From Paraburkholderia polaris (GTDB lineage Bacteria > Pseudomonadota > Gammaproteobacteria > Burkholderiales > Burkholderiaceae), in assembly GCF_012927345.1 (NCBI RefSeq), contig NZ_JABBGJ010000004.1, positions 62,001-126,000 on the forward strand: a DNA stretch of 64,000 bases. Reading direction: 5' to 3'. The position numbers were made by a program, and so were the translations under genes. This document shows positions 1 through 8,806 of the stretch, piece after piece; positions within the stretch are counted from its first letter, which is position 1, and every line of letters begins with the position of its first letter. The notes under the pieces were generated by a model. The model worked only from the letters and a program-made list of their open reading frames with translations. It did not search any database and had not been told where the DNA came from.

Positions 1-849
1 GTCGTCGGCGCCGCCGGCCATCGCGCCCGCATGCCCAACTGAGCGGGTCAGCCGGGACTTCCAGCGGCCCACCACGCAAGCCACGACAGGCTTGGTGAAG
101 TTGGCGTCCAGCTCATAATAGCCGCCAGGCTCGACGTAGAGCACGGCGGCCTTGCTGCGAGCGTCGTTGGACAGCGCAAACGCGAACTCAGGGGCCGCAA
201 AATGAATATAGACGTCCTTGCCGCTGGAAATCGATGTCGTCGTGCCCCATCCGGCCATGCGCAGATAGGTTGCGATGGTCGTGGTGAAGTTGCCCGAGTT
301 GGAGAAGATCGCAATCGAGCCACGACGCAGTGCTTCCTCCGGATGGTCGCCGCCCAGTGCACCGCCGATGCGCACCTGGTTCCACGTATCGGCTACGCCC
401 AGACTGTTGCCGCCGAATATATCGATGCCGTTGGCCTGCCCCATCGCGCGGATTTCGCGCGAATCGTGTACGGCAAGCTTCTCGGTGACGATGAAAATCT
501 TCTTGAGTTCCGGATTGACCCGGATCAGTTCGGCCACGCCGTCACGCGCCGCCGCGGGCGGCAGGTAGATCACGCCGCAATTAAAGCGGTGGCCGTCGTT
601 GATGCCTTCCAGCACGTTGTTGTAAACCGGCACGTTGCCCAGCGCGGTCTCCAGCACCTGGCCGCGCTTACCCGGCGCGGTGCCGAACACCACATTGCCG
701 CCCGAATAGGCATGGCCCACCGGCGTCACGTCGCTCGACTCGCCGCCCAGGATATTGAGCACGCAGACGCGGTCCTCCCGGGTAGCCACCTGAGCGAGGG
801 AACTGGTCCCGACGAAATATTTGAAATCGCCTACGCCTTGTTTGTACAT
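1..849 (-). CDS. CoA-ligase subunit of an ATP-citrate lyase/succinyl-CoA synthetase-like enzyme (partial)
   Basis: The gene runs off the left edge, leaving 283 residues. The product begins MYKQGVGDFKYFVG and has a SucD-like CoA-binding Rossmann half, followed by a ligase half ending in SVGHAGAMAGG. GHAGA is the phosphohistidine loop of succinyl-CoA synthetase alpha and of the C-terminal half of ATP-citrate lyase. The start has a clear ribosome site (AAGGAG, spacing about 7) and lies 29 bases after the stop of the partner subunit, so the two should form one heteromeric enzyme joining acid, CoA and ATP through a phosphohistidine. The missing C-terminus decides whether a citrate-synthase-like lyase domain is present. 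Without it the reaction could be citrate cleavage or simple acyl-CoA formation. Confidence 0.8.
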   Translation of the reverse strand, partial: MYKQGVGDFKYFVGTSSLAQVATREDRVCVLNILGGESSDVTPVGHAYSGGNVVFGTAPGKRGQVLETALGNVPVYNNVLEGINDGHRFNCGVIYLPPAAARDGVAELIRVNPELKKIFIVTEKLAVHDSREIRAMGQANGIDIFGGNSLGVADTWNQVRIGGALGGDHPEEALRRGSIAIFSNSGNFTTTIATYLRMAGWGTTTSISSGKDVYIHFAAPEFAFALSNDARSKAAVLYVEPGGYYELDANFTKPVVACVVGRWKSRLTRSVGHAGAMAGGADD

Positions 850-878
850 GACACTCTCCTTGTCTGTGATGGCAACAG

Positions 879-2165
879 TCAGGCCGCCAGGCTGGGCGCG
901 ATGCCGAGCCTGGCCGCGACCTGCTCGCGGCCACCAGCTTTCATCCAGGCGTCGACCTGCTTCGCATGCAGCACCACTTCGCTCATATCGGAGTCGAAGC
1001 CGAAGAAGCGATACGGCAGACCTAGCGCATCGAGGGTGTCGCGCATCGCGCCCATGCCGCGCACCAGGTTCGGGCCGCCGCGGCCAATCACGACGTACAG
1101 CGGCGTGGCCCCGTGACGGCTGAAATGCTCACGCAGGGCATCGGCCATCGCGCGGAAGGTCTCGAAGATGTCCGTGTTATTCGATTTGCCGCCGATAATG
1201 AACAGCACGTTGCTCTGTTTGAGCCAGTGCTTAAAGCAGATGCGCGCCACTTCCTTCATTTTTTCGTACGGCGGGTTGCCGCCAAAGTCCGAGGAGATGA
1301 TGGCGTCGTCGCCGAGCATCTGGGTGACGAGCGAATTCGCCCCTCCGCCGAAAGTCGGCGCGAGGATGGTGCCTGACGAATTGATCACGTAGACGTCGCT
1401 CTGCCCCTGGTAGGTGCGCAACTGGTTGATCTCCTGCTCGAAGTCGGAGTAGTCCACCGCAAACAGGCTGGCCGGCAGATTCAGACGCCGCCAGCGGGGG
1501 TCGTCGCGATCGAAGCCACATTTGAAATCGCAAGCAACGGGCGTCATACGGCCTTTCTTGTCCACCCGCATGCGGATCGGATTCAACTCGAGCGTCGTCA
1601 TGCCGTAGTCGTGGTACAGCTCCCACAACTTGGGCAGGTGCTGCACCAGCGGCGAAATGATCTGTTTGGGCGCCCCGAGCGCGGACAGCGCATTGGCCAC
1701 GACAAAGGCTTTCAGCCCCGTGAGCGGATCGAATGGCACCTGCGCCACCTGGGTCCTGTCGAGTTCCTCGATGTCCATGCCGCCGTGGTGGGTGAGCGTC
1801 ATCGTTGGCGCCCGGAAGTGCGTCGAGTCGGTAATCGAGAAATAGACCTCGTGTTCGGCAGGCACGCCTGCCTCGAAGGTAACGCCGTTGGCCTTGGCCA
1901 CCGTGTTGCCGACGCTGTGCTCCACAAAGTACAGACGCTCCTTTTCTTTCAGCGCAGTCTTCAGGTCAGTGGCCTTGCCGATCAGGCCGGCCTTGCCCTT
2001 CTTGCCGACACCACCCTTGAACATCGGCTTGATGAAAATCAGGCCGTGCCTGTCGATCAGCGCACGGATCTCCTCTTCGCTGGCGCTCGGCCCCAGCACT
2101 TCGGTGGTGGGGAAATCGACGAACTGGAGCATCCTTGAGCCATGGAACATTCCGGTGACTTGCAT
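879..2165 (-). CDS. ATP-grasp/citrate-binding subunit, ATP-citrate lyase-like
   Basis: 428 residues, preceded by a strong ribosome site (TAAGGAGG). The N-terminal part is an ATP-grasp fold with a segment like the KGKxGLxG stretch of ATP-citrate lyase (GKKGKAGLIGK, about residue 53). The C-terminal part carries the typical citrate-binding segment (GRGGPNLVRGMGAMRDTL, about residue 365, followed by FGFDSDMS). Succinyl-CoA synthetase beta is shorter and lacks this ending, so the lyase-type small subunit (AclB-like) fits best. It pairs with the downstream CoA-ligase subunit. In the setting of malic enzyme, pyruvate dehydrogenase and phaAB, cleavage of citrate to acetyl-CoA and oxaloacetate is a sensible but unproven role. 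Confidence 0.8.
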   Translation of the reverse strand: MQVTGMFHGSRMLQFVDFPTTEVLGPSASEEEIRALIDRHGLIFIKPMFKGGVGKKGKAGLIGKATDLKTALKEKERLYFVEHSVGNTVAKANGVTFEAGVPAEHEVYFSITDSTHFRAPTMTLTHHGGMDIEELDRTQVAQVPFDPLTGLKAFVVANALSALGAPKQIISPLVQHLPKLWELYHDYGMTTLELNPIRMRVDKKGRMTPVACDFKCGFDRDDPRWRRLNLPASLFAVDYSDFEQEINQLRTYQGQSDVYVINSSGTILAPTFGGGANSLVTQMLGDDAIISSDFGGNPPYEKMKEVARICFKHWLKQSNVLFIIGGKSNNTDIFETFRAMADALREHFSRHGATPLYVVIGRGGPNLVRGMGAMRDTLDALGLPYRFFGFDSDMSEVVLHAKQVDAWMKAGGREQVAARLGIAPSLAA

Positions 2166-2192
2166 GATGTGCCTCCTTAGAAGAGCATTTCG

Positions 2193-2514
2193 CTAATGGT
2201 CAAACAGGATGGGGACCGGCAGATTCAAAGTCGGAAGAGCTTGCCGGCAGCACCACTTGACGCTTCGCACGGCCGTGAATGCGCAAGCGCGGCGGCGTCC
2301 GGCGCTGTCCGGAGACTGGCTCGGGTGTGGGGTTTTCTGGAGGGGGGAGCCGATGAAGCATTCGTGCACCGCCACGTCGTGCGCTTCGTGCGCTACCTGC
2401 CGCACGGCCGTCGGGTCGGTGGGTTCGCTCGCTCTCGCGATGTGGCTGAACAGGGCACGGACGGCCTGTCCGCTCGCCGGTCTCAACCAGATCGAGCTTG
2501 TCGCTTGCATTCAT
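2193..2514 (-). pseudogene. Frameshifted small gene upstream of the lyase pair
   Basis: A good ribosome site (GGAGGAGACGAA) precedes an ATG at 2514 that starts MNASDKLDLVETGERTG. In this frame the codon pattern then decays into Arg/His-rich text. The neighbouring frame (ATG 2510) takes over with strongly GC-ending codons, encoding QAVRALFSHIARASEP and onward to about VHECFIGS. The simplest reading is one small gene of 60-100 residues broken by a single frameshift near 2463. It starts about 50 bases after a sigma-54-like promoter. I do not recognise the family. Confidence 0.35.
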
Positions 2515-2571
2515 TTCGTCTCCTCCCGGCGGTTCGCATGAATGACGCCGCCGCGTGTTTTGACCTGTAAA

Positions 2572-2589
2572 AAGCAATGACCATGCCAA
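2572..2589 (-). promoter_or_regulatory. Candidate sigma-54 (-24/-12) promoter
   Basis: On the minus strand the bases read TTGGCATGGTCATTGCTT, with GG and GC separated by exactly ten bases, matching the consensus YTGGCAC-N5-TTGCW at most positions. Transcription would start near 2562, just ahead of the broken small gene and about 400 bases ahead of the lyase pair. A second, better match lies before aceE. Confidence 0.5.
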
Positions 2590-2851
2590 TTTCCGCGAGC
2601 CGATACGGCAGCGCCCAAACCGTTGATTTAATTTATTTTTCGATCGACCAACCCACGGCGCCAGAACGGAATACCGGAATAGCAAAGGCGGTGGCGTATG
2701 GTTTCCCGTGCGCGCCAGTCAGGTCAGACATCAGGGCTCGAGCCAAAGCGCAGCACGCAGAAGCCAGCGGAGCGGCGCCACATCGCGCCGCCCGATAAAA
2801 TAAAAAGCACTACCGAATAAAATCAGAAATCAGAGCCCCAAGGCCACCATA

Positions 2852-2880
2852 CGGCAAAAAGCAAAGGGCTCGCGAGCCCC
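2852..2880 (-). terminator. Rho-independent terminator after phaB
   Basis: Directly after the phaB stop codon the minus strand has the self-complementary GGGCTCGCGAGCCC followed by TTTGCTTTTTGCC. It closes the aceE-to-phaB gene row and separates it from the lyase pair. Confidence 0.65.
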
Positions 2881-3633
2881 TCATTGCATATGCTGGCCAC
2901 CGTTGATGGCGATGTTGGCGCCGGTCACAAAGGCGGCCTCATCGGAAGCCAGATAGATGATCAGGCCAGCCACTTCCTCCGGCTTGCCGAGGCGGCCGAC
3001 CGGGATATTGGGCAGGATCTTCGAGTTCAGCACTTCCTCGGGAATGGCCGTCACCATCTTCGTGCCGATGTAGCCAGGCGAGATAGTATTCACGGTCACG
3101 CCCTTCTTCGCGACTTCTAGCGCCAGCGCCTTCGTGAAGCCATGCACCCCGGACTTGGCCGCCGAGTAATTGGTCTGGCCGAAGGCCCCTTTGGAGCCGT
3201 TGACTGACGACACGTTGATGACACGCCCCCAGTTGCGCTCGACCATGCCGTCGGCGACCTGTTTGGTCATGTTGAACAGGCTGTCGAGGTTGGTACGCAG
3301 CACCGCGTCCCAGTTGACCTTGTCCATCTTCTTGAAGGTCATGTCGCGCGTAATACCGGCGTTGTTGACCAGTACGTCGACCGGACCGAGTTCGTCCTGC
3401 GTGCGCGCCACCGCGCTCGCACAGGAGTTGATGTCGGTCACGTCGCACGGCACAGCGAGAATTTCGTAACCGTTCGCCTTCATCTGCGCGACCCATTCGC
3501 CGTGCCGGGAGTTGCCGGGCGAGTAGGTCACGGCCACCTTGTAGCCGGCGTCAACCATCTTGGTGGAAATCGTTTCGCCCAGGCCGCCCATTCCGCCAGT
3601 GACGAGTACTACGCGGTTTTGTGTCATGCTCAT
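2881..3633 (-). CDS. phaB: Acetoacetyl-CoA reductase
   Basis: A 250-residue short-chain dehydrogenase, about the length of known PhaB proteins. It has the cofactor loop GGMGGLG (residues 13-19), NNAG, and the catalytic set Ser (NVSSVNGSKG), Tyr and Lys (YSAAK). SPGYIGTKM is typical of PhaB. It reduces acetoacetyl-CoA to (R)-3-hydroxybutyryl-CoA with NADPH. It lies 25 bases after phaA on the same strand and ends at a terminator, as the last gene of the row. NADPH could come from the malic enzyme encoded upstream. Confidence 0.93.
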   Translation of the reverse strand: MSMTQNRVVLVTGGMGGLGETISTKMVDAGYKVAVTYSPGNSRHGEWVAQMKANGYEILAVPCDVTDINSCASAVARTQDELGPVDVLVNNAGITRDMTFKKMDKVNWDAVLRTNLDSLFNMTKQVADGMVERNWGRVINVSSVNGSKGAFGQTNYSAAKSGVHGFTKALALEVAKKGVTVNTISPGYIGTKMVTAIPEEVLNSKILPNIPVGRLGKPEEVAGLIIYLASDEAAFVTGANIAINGGQHMQ

Positions 3634-3658
3634 TCTCCTCGTTGGTCAATAAACTCGT

Positions 3659-4840
3659 TCATGCCCGCTCGACGGCGAGTGCCACACCCATGCCGCCGCC
3701 GATGCACAGCGACGCTAGGCCTTTGTTGGCGCCGCGGCGCTTCATCTCGTGCAGCAGCGTCACGAGAATCCGGCAGCCGGACGCGCCGATCGGATGACCG
3801 ATGGCAATGGCGCCGCCGTTGACATTGATCTTGCTGGTGTCCCAGTCCATTTCCCGGTTCACCGCACAGGCCTGCGCGGCGAAGGCTTCGTTGATCTCCA
3901 TCAGGTCGAGGTCCTGCGCCGACCAGCCTGCGCGCTTGAGGCACAACCGGGAGGCTGGCACCGGACCCATGCCCATGAGGGTCGGGTCGAGGCCAGCCGA
4001 CGCGTACGCGCGGATTACGGCGAGCGGACGCAAGCCGAGTTCAGCCGCGCGCTGCGCGCTCATGACCAGCACGGCGGCTGCGCCGTCATTCAGGCCCGAC
4101 GCATTGCCCGCCGTCACCGATCCGGACTTGTCGAAGGCCGGCCGCAAACCGGCCAGCACGTCGGCGCTGGTCTTGCGATTAACGAACTCGTCCGCGGCGA
4201 ACACAATCGGCTCGCCTTTTTTCTGCGCGATGGAGAACGGCAGGATCTCGTCCGCGAAGCGGCCAGCGTCCTGCGCCGCAGCGGCTTTCTGCTGCGATGC
4301 AAGCGCCAGCGCATCCTGCATATCGCGCGTGATGCCGTACTCTTTGGCGACGTTTTCGGCCGTGGTGCCCATGTGATACTGGTTGTAGACGTCCCACAGG
4401 CCGTCGACGATCATGCTGTCAACCAGTTTCGCGTCACCCATGCGGAAGCCGTCGCGGGAACCCGGCAGCACATGCGGCGCGGCACTCATGTTCTCCTGGC
4501 CGCCCGCCACGACGATCTCCGCGTCGCCGCATTTGATGGCCTGCGCCGCAAGCATCACAGCCTTGAGGCCGGAGCCGCACACCTTGTTGATGGTCATAGC
4601 GGGAATGGCCTGCGGCAGTCCGGCTTTGATGACAGTCTGACGCGCCGGATTCTGGCCTGCCCCGGCGGTCAGAACCTGCCCCATGATGACCTCGCTGACC
4701 GTATCGGCAGCCACGCCGGCCTGAGCGAGCAGGCCCTTGACGACATGAGCGCCGAGATCAACCGCAGGGGTCCTGGCGAGGGTGCCGCCGAACTTGCCCA
4801 CGGCGGTGCGGGCGGCGGCGACGATAACGATATCGGACAT
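3659..4840 (-). CDS. phaA: Acetyl-CoA acetyltransferase (thiolase)
   Basis: 393 residues, the usual length. Active-site residues are visible: nucleophile Cys in NKVCGSGLKA, His in AIGHPIGASG, and the second Cys in ASLCIGGGMG. It joins two acetyl-CoA into acetoacetyl-CoA, the first step of PHB synthesis. The reading frame continues 12 codons upstream, but the ATG at 4840 has the ribosome site (AAGGAG) and gives the standard MSDIVIVAAARTAVGKFGG start. It is followed by phaB and preceded by a leftover of phaC, the classic phaCAB order. Confidence 0.93.
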   Translation of the reverse strand: MSDIVIVAAARTAVGKFGGTLARTPAVDLGAHVVKGLLAQAGVAADTVSEVIMGQVLTAGAGQNPARQTVIKAGLPQAIPAMTINKVCGSGLKAVMLAAQAIKCGDAEIVVAGGQENMSAAPHVLPGSRDGFRMGDAKLVDSMIVDGLWDVYNQYHMGTTAENVAKEYGITRDMQDALALASQQKAAAAQDAGRFADEILPFSIAQKKGEPIVFAADEFVNRKTSADVLAGLRPAFDKSGSVTAGNASGLNDGAAAVLVMSAQRAAELGLRPLAVIRAYASAGLDPTLMGMGPVPASRLCLKRAGWSAQDLDLMEINEAFAAQACAVNREMDWDTSKINVNGGAIAIGHPIGASGCRILVTLLHEMKRRGANKGLASLCIGGGMGVALAVERA

Positions 4841-4887
4841 GTTCACTCCTTCTAGGTGGATGATGCTAAAACACACAACCGGTGGCC

Positions 4888-5040
4888 TCAGCGCGCCTTG
4901 TCTTTGACGTAACGGCCCAGTGCCGGCTCGATCACAGGGTATTTGCGGTTATCCGCCTTCTTAGGTGCGTTGACCTGACCTCCGGCGTGCCCGGCGAGCC
5001 AGGCATTGGGATCGCGGGGTGACGTGATCACGGTTTTCGT
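4888..5040 (-). pseudogene. phaC: 3' remnant of PHA synthase (phaC)
   Basis: Between ndh and phaA one frame ends in DPNAWLAGHAGG, then a short linker, then YPVIEPALGRYVKDKAR and a stop. This matches the extreme C-terminus of class I PHA synthases, where a tail of the type NARYRAIEPAPGRYVKAKA is characteristic. Only about the last 45 codons remain. Further upstream the frame loses similarity and runs into the ndh end out of phase. The rest of the gene has evidently been deleted, leaving phaA-phaB without a local synthase. Confidence 0.75.
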
Positions 5041-5072
5041 GCCTCGAAGGTGAGCGATTGGGACGAAAAGCG

Positions 5073-6413
5073 TCAGTGCAGCTTTACATGCGGTTCGGTG
5101 CGCCGCACGATGAGACGCGCAAGCGTGTCGAGCGCAACCTTGGGAAAGCCGTGCAGTGCCAGCTCGTGCATCTTGTAGAGCGACAGGTACATCAGACGCG
5201 CGAACAGGCCCTCTATCACCAGGTTGCCGCCGATCAGTCCGCCCATCATGTTGCCGACCGTGCTGAACTCACCTAACGACACCAGCGAGCCGAAATCCCG
5301 ATAGCGGTATTCGTCGAGGTGCTTGCCCGCCAGCCGGCGCCGAATCTGCCGCACCATATGCGTGGCCTGCTGATGCGCGGCCTGCGCGCGAGGCGGCACG
5401 AGGGCACGTTCCCCGGCCTGGGACCAGGCGCACGCCGCGCAATCGCCGATGGCAAAGATGTTCTCGTCGCGGCTGACCTGGAGCGTAGGCAGCACCACCA
5501 GTTGATTTGCCCGATTGGTCTCGAGACCGGCGATGTCCTTCAGGAAATCGGGTGCCTTGACGCCGGCCGCCCAAACCACCAGTTCGGCGGGCAGTAACTG
5601 GCCATCGGCGAAGCGCACGCCATCCGGCAACACTTCGGCTACCTTAGCATTCGTGCGCACCTCCACGCCAAGCCGGCGTAACAGGTCCTCCGTTGCCTGC
5701 GACAAGCGCGGCGGTAAAGCCGGCAGCACGCGCGGGGCGGCCTCGATGACTGTCACCCGGATGTCCTTGTCGGCATCGACGCGGTCGAGGCCGAAGGCCA
5801 CCACTTCGCGAGTCGTCCGGTGCAACTCCGCCGCCAGCTCGACCCCGGTAGCGCCGGCGCCGATGATGGCCACCTGCAGCTGTGCGGGTCTGAGCGGCGT
5901 GGTCTGCGCGTGTGCTCGGATGCAGGCATTGACCATGCGCGAATGGAAACGCAGTGCATCGGCGGCCGACTCCAGCCGCATCGCGTGCTCGCGCACGCCC
6001 GGCGTGCCAAAGTCATTGCTCTGGCTGCCGACGGCCATCACCAGGGTGTCGTAGCCGAATGCACGCTGCGGCGTAACCTGCTGGCCATCGCCATCGACGT
6101 GAGGCGCTACCAGCACCTCACGCCGCTCACGATCCAGGCCCACCATCTCGCCAACTCGATAGCGGAAATGATGCCAGTGCGACTGTGCGAGATAACCCAC
6201 TTCGTGCGCGCTCATGTCCATGCTGCCGGCGGCGATCTCATGCAGCTTGGGCTTCCAGACGTGAGTGCGGTTTTGTTCGATCAGCGTGACCTCGGCCTGA
6301 CCACGCCGGCCAAGTGTGTTGCCCAGCCGGGTGGCCAGTTCGAGCCCGCCCGCGCCGCCGCCAACAATGACGATGCGATGACGCTCGCGCGAGCGATCGG
6401 TTGTCGTGTTCAT
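5073..6413 (-). CDS. ndh: Type II NADH dehydrogenase
   Basis: A 446-residue flavoprotein with two dinucleotide folds: VGGGAGGLELATRLG near the N-terminus for FAD and IGAGATGVELAAEL near residue 180 for NADH. The FAD-binding motif IFAIGDCA follows at about residue 318. The C-terminus has the hydrophobic stretch (MMGGLIGGNLVIEG, then LFARLMYLSLYKMHEL) that attaches NDH-2 enzymes to the inner membrane. It passes electrons from NADH to quinone without pumping protons. It lies between the malic enzyme and the phaC scrap, so its join with pha genes may be recent. It could drain NADH made by pyruvate dehydrogenase. Confidence 0.9.
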   Translation of the reverse strand: MNTTTDRSRERHRIVIVGGGAGGLELATRLGNTLGRRGQAEVTLIEQNRTHVWKPKLHEIAAGSMDMSAHEVGYLAQSHWHHFRYRVGEMVGLDRERREVLVAPHVDGDGQQVTPQRAFGYDTLVMAVGSQSNDFGTPGVREHAMRLESAADALRFHSRMVNACIRAHAQTTPLRPAQLQVAIIGAGATGVELAAELHRTTREVVAFGLDRVDADKDIRVTVIEAAPRVLPALPPRLSQATEDLLRRLGVEVRTNAKVAEVLPDGVRFADGQLLPAELVVWAAGVKAPDFLKDIAGLETNRANQLVVLPTLQVSRDENIFAIGDCAACAWSQAGERALVPPRAQAAHQQATHMVRQIRRRLAGKHLDEYRYRDFGSLVSLGEFSTVGNMMGGLIGGNLVIEGLFARLMYLSLYKMHELALHGFPKVALDTLARLIVRRTEPHVKLH

Positions 6414-6505
6414 GGATTGACCCCGCTCCAGTTCTCAGCGCCGTGCGGTCACCGGCATAGGTTGTTCAACGGCGTCGAGCACGGCCTCGGGCTCCTCGCC
6501 CGCTG

Positions 6506-8788
6506 TCATTGGCCGCTCCGTTGCGAACCCGCATCGACGGTGGCAAGCGCCGTCATGTTGACGATCCGGCGCACCGTCGACGAAGGCGTGAGGATATGCA
6601 CCGGCCGCGCCGCCCCCAGCAAGATGCCGCCGACCGTGATACCCCCACCCGCCGCCATCCGCAGTAAGTTGTAGGAGATGTTGGCCGCATCGACGTTGGG
6701 CATCACCAGCACATTGGCCTCCACGCTCAAACCTGAGTCTGGAAACTCGTGTTCGAGGATCGTGCGCGACAACGCCGCGTCGCCGCGCATCTCGCCGTCC
6801 ACTGCAAGCGCTGAATCAAGCGCCCTCACAATCGCCAGTGCCTCGCGCATCTTGACTGCGCAGCCCGCATCCGAGCTGCCAAAGCTTGAATGCGACAGCA
6901 ACGCCACACTTGGCACGATCCCGAAGCGCCGCACCTCTTCGGCTGCCAGCAGGGTGATCTCGGCGATCTGCTCAGCCGTCGGATCGAGATTGACGTGGGT
7001 GTCACAGATGAACAACTGACGCCCCGGCAGCATCAGCATCTGCATGGCCGCAAACGTCTGCGTGCCGCGCTTCAGGCCAATCACGTCGCTCACGTAGCCG
7101 AGATGATCCTGATAGCGTCCAAAGGTGCCGCACAGCATCGCGTCGGCGCGGCCTTCGCGCAGTGCCATCGCGCCCAGCAGGGTGCCGTGGCTGCGCATCT
7201 CCGCCTGTGCCTGCGCGCTCGACACGCCGAGGCGGCGTACAAGGCGGTAGTACGCCTCTGCGGCCCCACCGTAAACCGCCGCATCCAACGGGTCGACGGA
7301 TTCGAAATCGGTGCCGGGCCGCAGGCGCAGACCGTATTGCGCAATGCGCTCGGCAATCACCTCCGGCCGGCCGACCAGCAGTGGATGCGCGATTCGCTCG
7401 TCCACCGCCACCTGCGCGGCGCGCAGCACGCGCTCGTCTTCGCCTTCCGCGTAGAGCACCCGCTTTGGCGCCCGCTTGGCGGAGGCAAACACCGGCTGCA
7501 TCGCGCTGCCAGACTGGTAGACGAACTGACTCAGACGCTGGCGGTAAGCGGCCAGGTCGTCGATCGGCCGCGTGGCGACGCCGCTGTCCATCGCCGCCTG
7601 GGCGACCGCAGGCGCCACCACTTCGATCAGGCGCGGATCGAACGGCTTGGGGATCAGGTACTGCGCGCCAAAGCGCAGACCGACGGCACCATAGGCTTGC
7701 GCGACGACTTCGGGAATTTCGGCGTGCGCGAGCTCGGCAATCGCACGCACGGCGGCCAGCTTCATCGCCTCATTGATCGTAGTAGCGCCGACGTCGAGTG
7801 CGCCGCGGAAGATGAAAGGGAAGCACAACACATTGTTGACCTGGTTCGGGTAGTCCGAACGACCAGTGCCCAGGATCGCGTCGGGGCGCGCGGCGAGCGC
7901 CTCTTCGGGCATGATCTCCGGCGTCGGGTTGGCCATCGCCAGGATGATCGGCGCGCGCGCCATGCGCTTGACCATCTCCGGCTTGAGCACGCCACCGGCA
8001 GACAGCCCGAGAAAAATGTCAGCCCCCTCGATGATCTCTCCCAACGTGCGCGCTGAGGTGTCCTGAGCATAGCGCGCCTTGTTCGGATCCATCTGCTCCT
8101 TGCGGCCGGCGTAGACCACGCCGTTGCTATCGGATACGAACACGTTGCGCATCGGCAGCCCGAGGCTGACGATCAGGTCAAGGCAGGAGAGCGCCGCGGC
8201 ACCGGCTCCCGAGGCCACCAGCTTGACCTCGGCAATATCCTTGCCGACATGCTTGAGCGCATTGAGTATGGCCGCCGCAGCCACGATCGCTGTGCCGTGC
8301 TGGTCATCATGGAAGACCGGAATCTTCATGCGCTCGCGTAGCTTCTGCTCGATGTAAAAGCACTCAGGCGCCTTGATGTCTTCGAGGTTAATGCCGCCGA
8401 AAGTCGGCTCCATGCGCGCGATGGTGTCGATCAGCTTGTCGGGGTCGGTCTCGTCGAGTTCGATATCGAACACGTCGATGCCGGCGAACTTCTTGAAGAG
8501 ACAGCCCTTGCCCTCCATCACCGGCTTGCCGGCCAGCGCGCCGATGTTGCCGAGTCCCAGCACCGCCGTGCCGTTGGTGATGACGGCCACGAGGTTGTTG
8601 CGCGCCGTCAGGTTGCCGGCCTCGCGCGGATCGTCGACGATCGCGAGGCAAGCCTCCGCGACACCCGGCGAATACGCCAGACCGAGGTCGCGCTGGGTGA
8701 CCATGGGTTTGCTCGGCGTAACCGAGATCTTGCCCGGCGTGGGATAGCGGTGATAGTCGAGTGCGTCTTCGCGCAGATTGTCCGTCAT
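6506..8788 (-). CDS. maeB: NADP-dependent malic enzyme with phosphotransacetylase-like domain
   Basis: 760 residues, the length of MaeB-type hybrid enzymes. Residues 1-160 form the malic N-terminal domain ([16 protein letters not shown]). Residues 165-400 form the NAD(P)-binding domain ([15 protein letters not shown]). From about 430 to the end lies a phosphate acetyl/butyryltransferase-like domain that in this family serves regulation by acetyl-CoA. It decarboxylates malate to pyruvate and makes NADPH. Next to pyruvate dehydrogenase and phaB it would supply both pyruvate and reducing power for hydroxybutyryl-CoA synthesis. It starts 18 bases after the hydrolase stop. Confidence 0.93.
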   Translation of the reverse strand: MTDNLREDALDYHRYPTPGKISVTPSKPMVTQRDLGLAYSPGVAEACLAIVDDPREAGNLTARNNLVAVITNGTAVLGLGNIGALAGKPVMEGKGCLFKKFAGIDVFDIELDETDPDKLIDTIARMEPTFGGINLEDIKAPECFYIEQKLRERMKIPVFHDDQHGTAIVAAAAILNALKHVGKDIAEVKLVASGAGAAALSCLDLIVSLGLPMRNVFVSDSNGVVYAGRKEQMDPNKARYAQDTSARTLGEIIEGADIFLGLSAGGVLKPEMVKRMARAPIILAMANPTPEIMPEEALAARPDAILGTGRSDYPNQVNNVLCFPFIFRGALDVGATTINEAMKLAAVRAIAELAHAEIPEVVAQAYGAVGLRFGAQYLIPKPFDPRLIEVVAPAVAQAAMDSGVATRPIDDLAAYRQRLSQFVYQSGSAMQPVFASAKRAPKRVLYAEGEDERVLRAAQVAVDERIAHPLLVGRPEVIAERIAQYGLRLRPGTDFESVDPLDAAVYGGAAEAYYRLVRRLGVSSAQAQAEMRSHGTLLGAMALREGRADAMLCGTFGRYQDHLGYVSDVIGLKRGTQTFAAMQMLMLPGRQLFICDTHVNLDPTAEQIAEITLLAAEEVRRFGIVPSVALLSHSSFGSSDAGCAVKMREALAIVRALDSALAVDGEMRGDAALSRTILEHEFPDSGLSVEANVLVMPNVDAANISYNLLRMAAGGGITVGGILLGAARPVHILTPSSTVRRIVNMTALATVDAGSQRSGQ

Positions 8789-8806
8789 GGTCGTCTCCAG
8801 AGTTTT

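Larger units (their letters stand above)
2166..2880. other. Intergenic region between lyase pair and phaB
   Basis: About 715 bases without an intact gene. It holds the frameshifted small gene, the candidate sigma-54 promoter, and at its right end the phaB terminator. The stretch 2600-2850 is poorer in GC than its surroundings, and I see nothing else in it. Confidence 0.7.

Noticed and set aside
3749..4855. A 368-codon plus-strand frame across phaA
   Set aside because: Antisense shadow of the thiolase gene.
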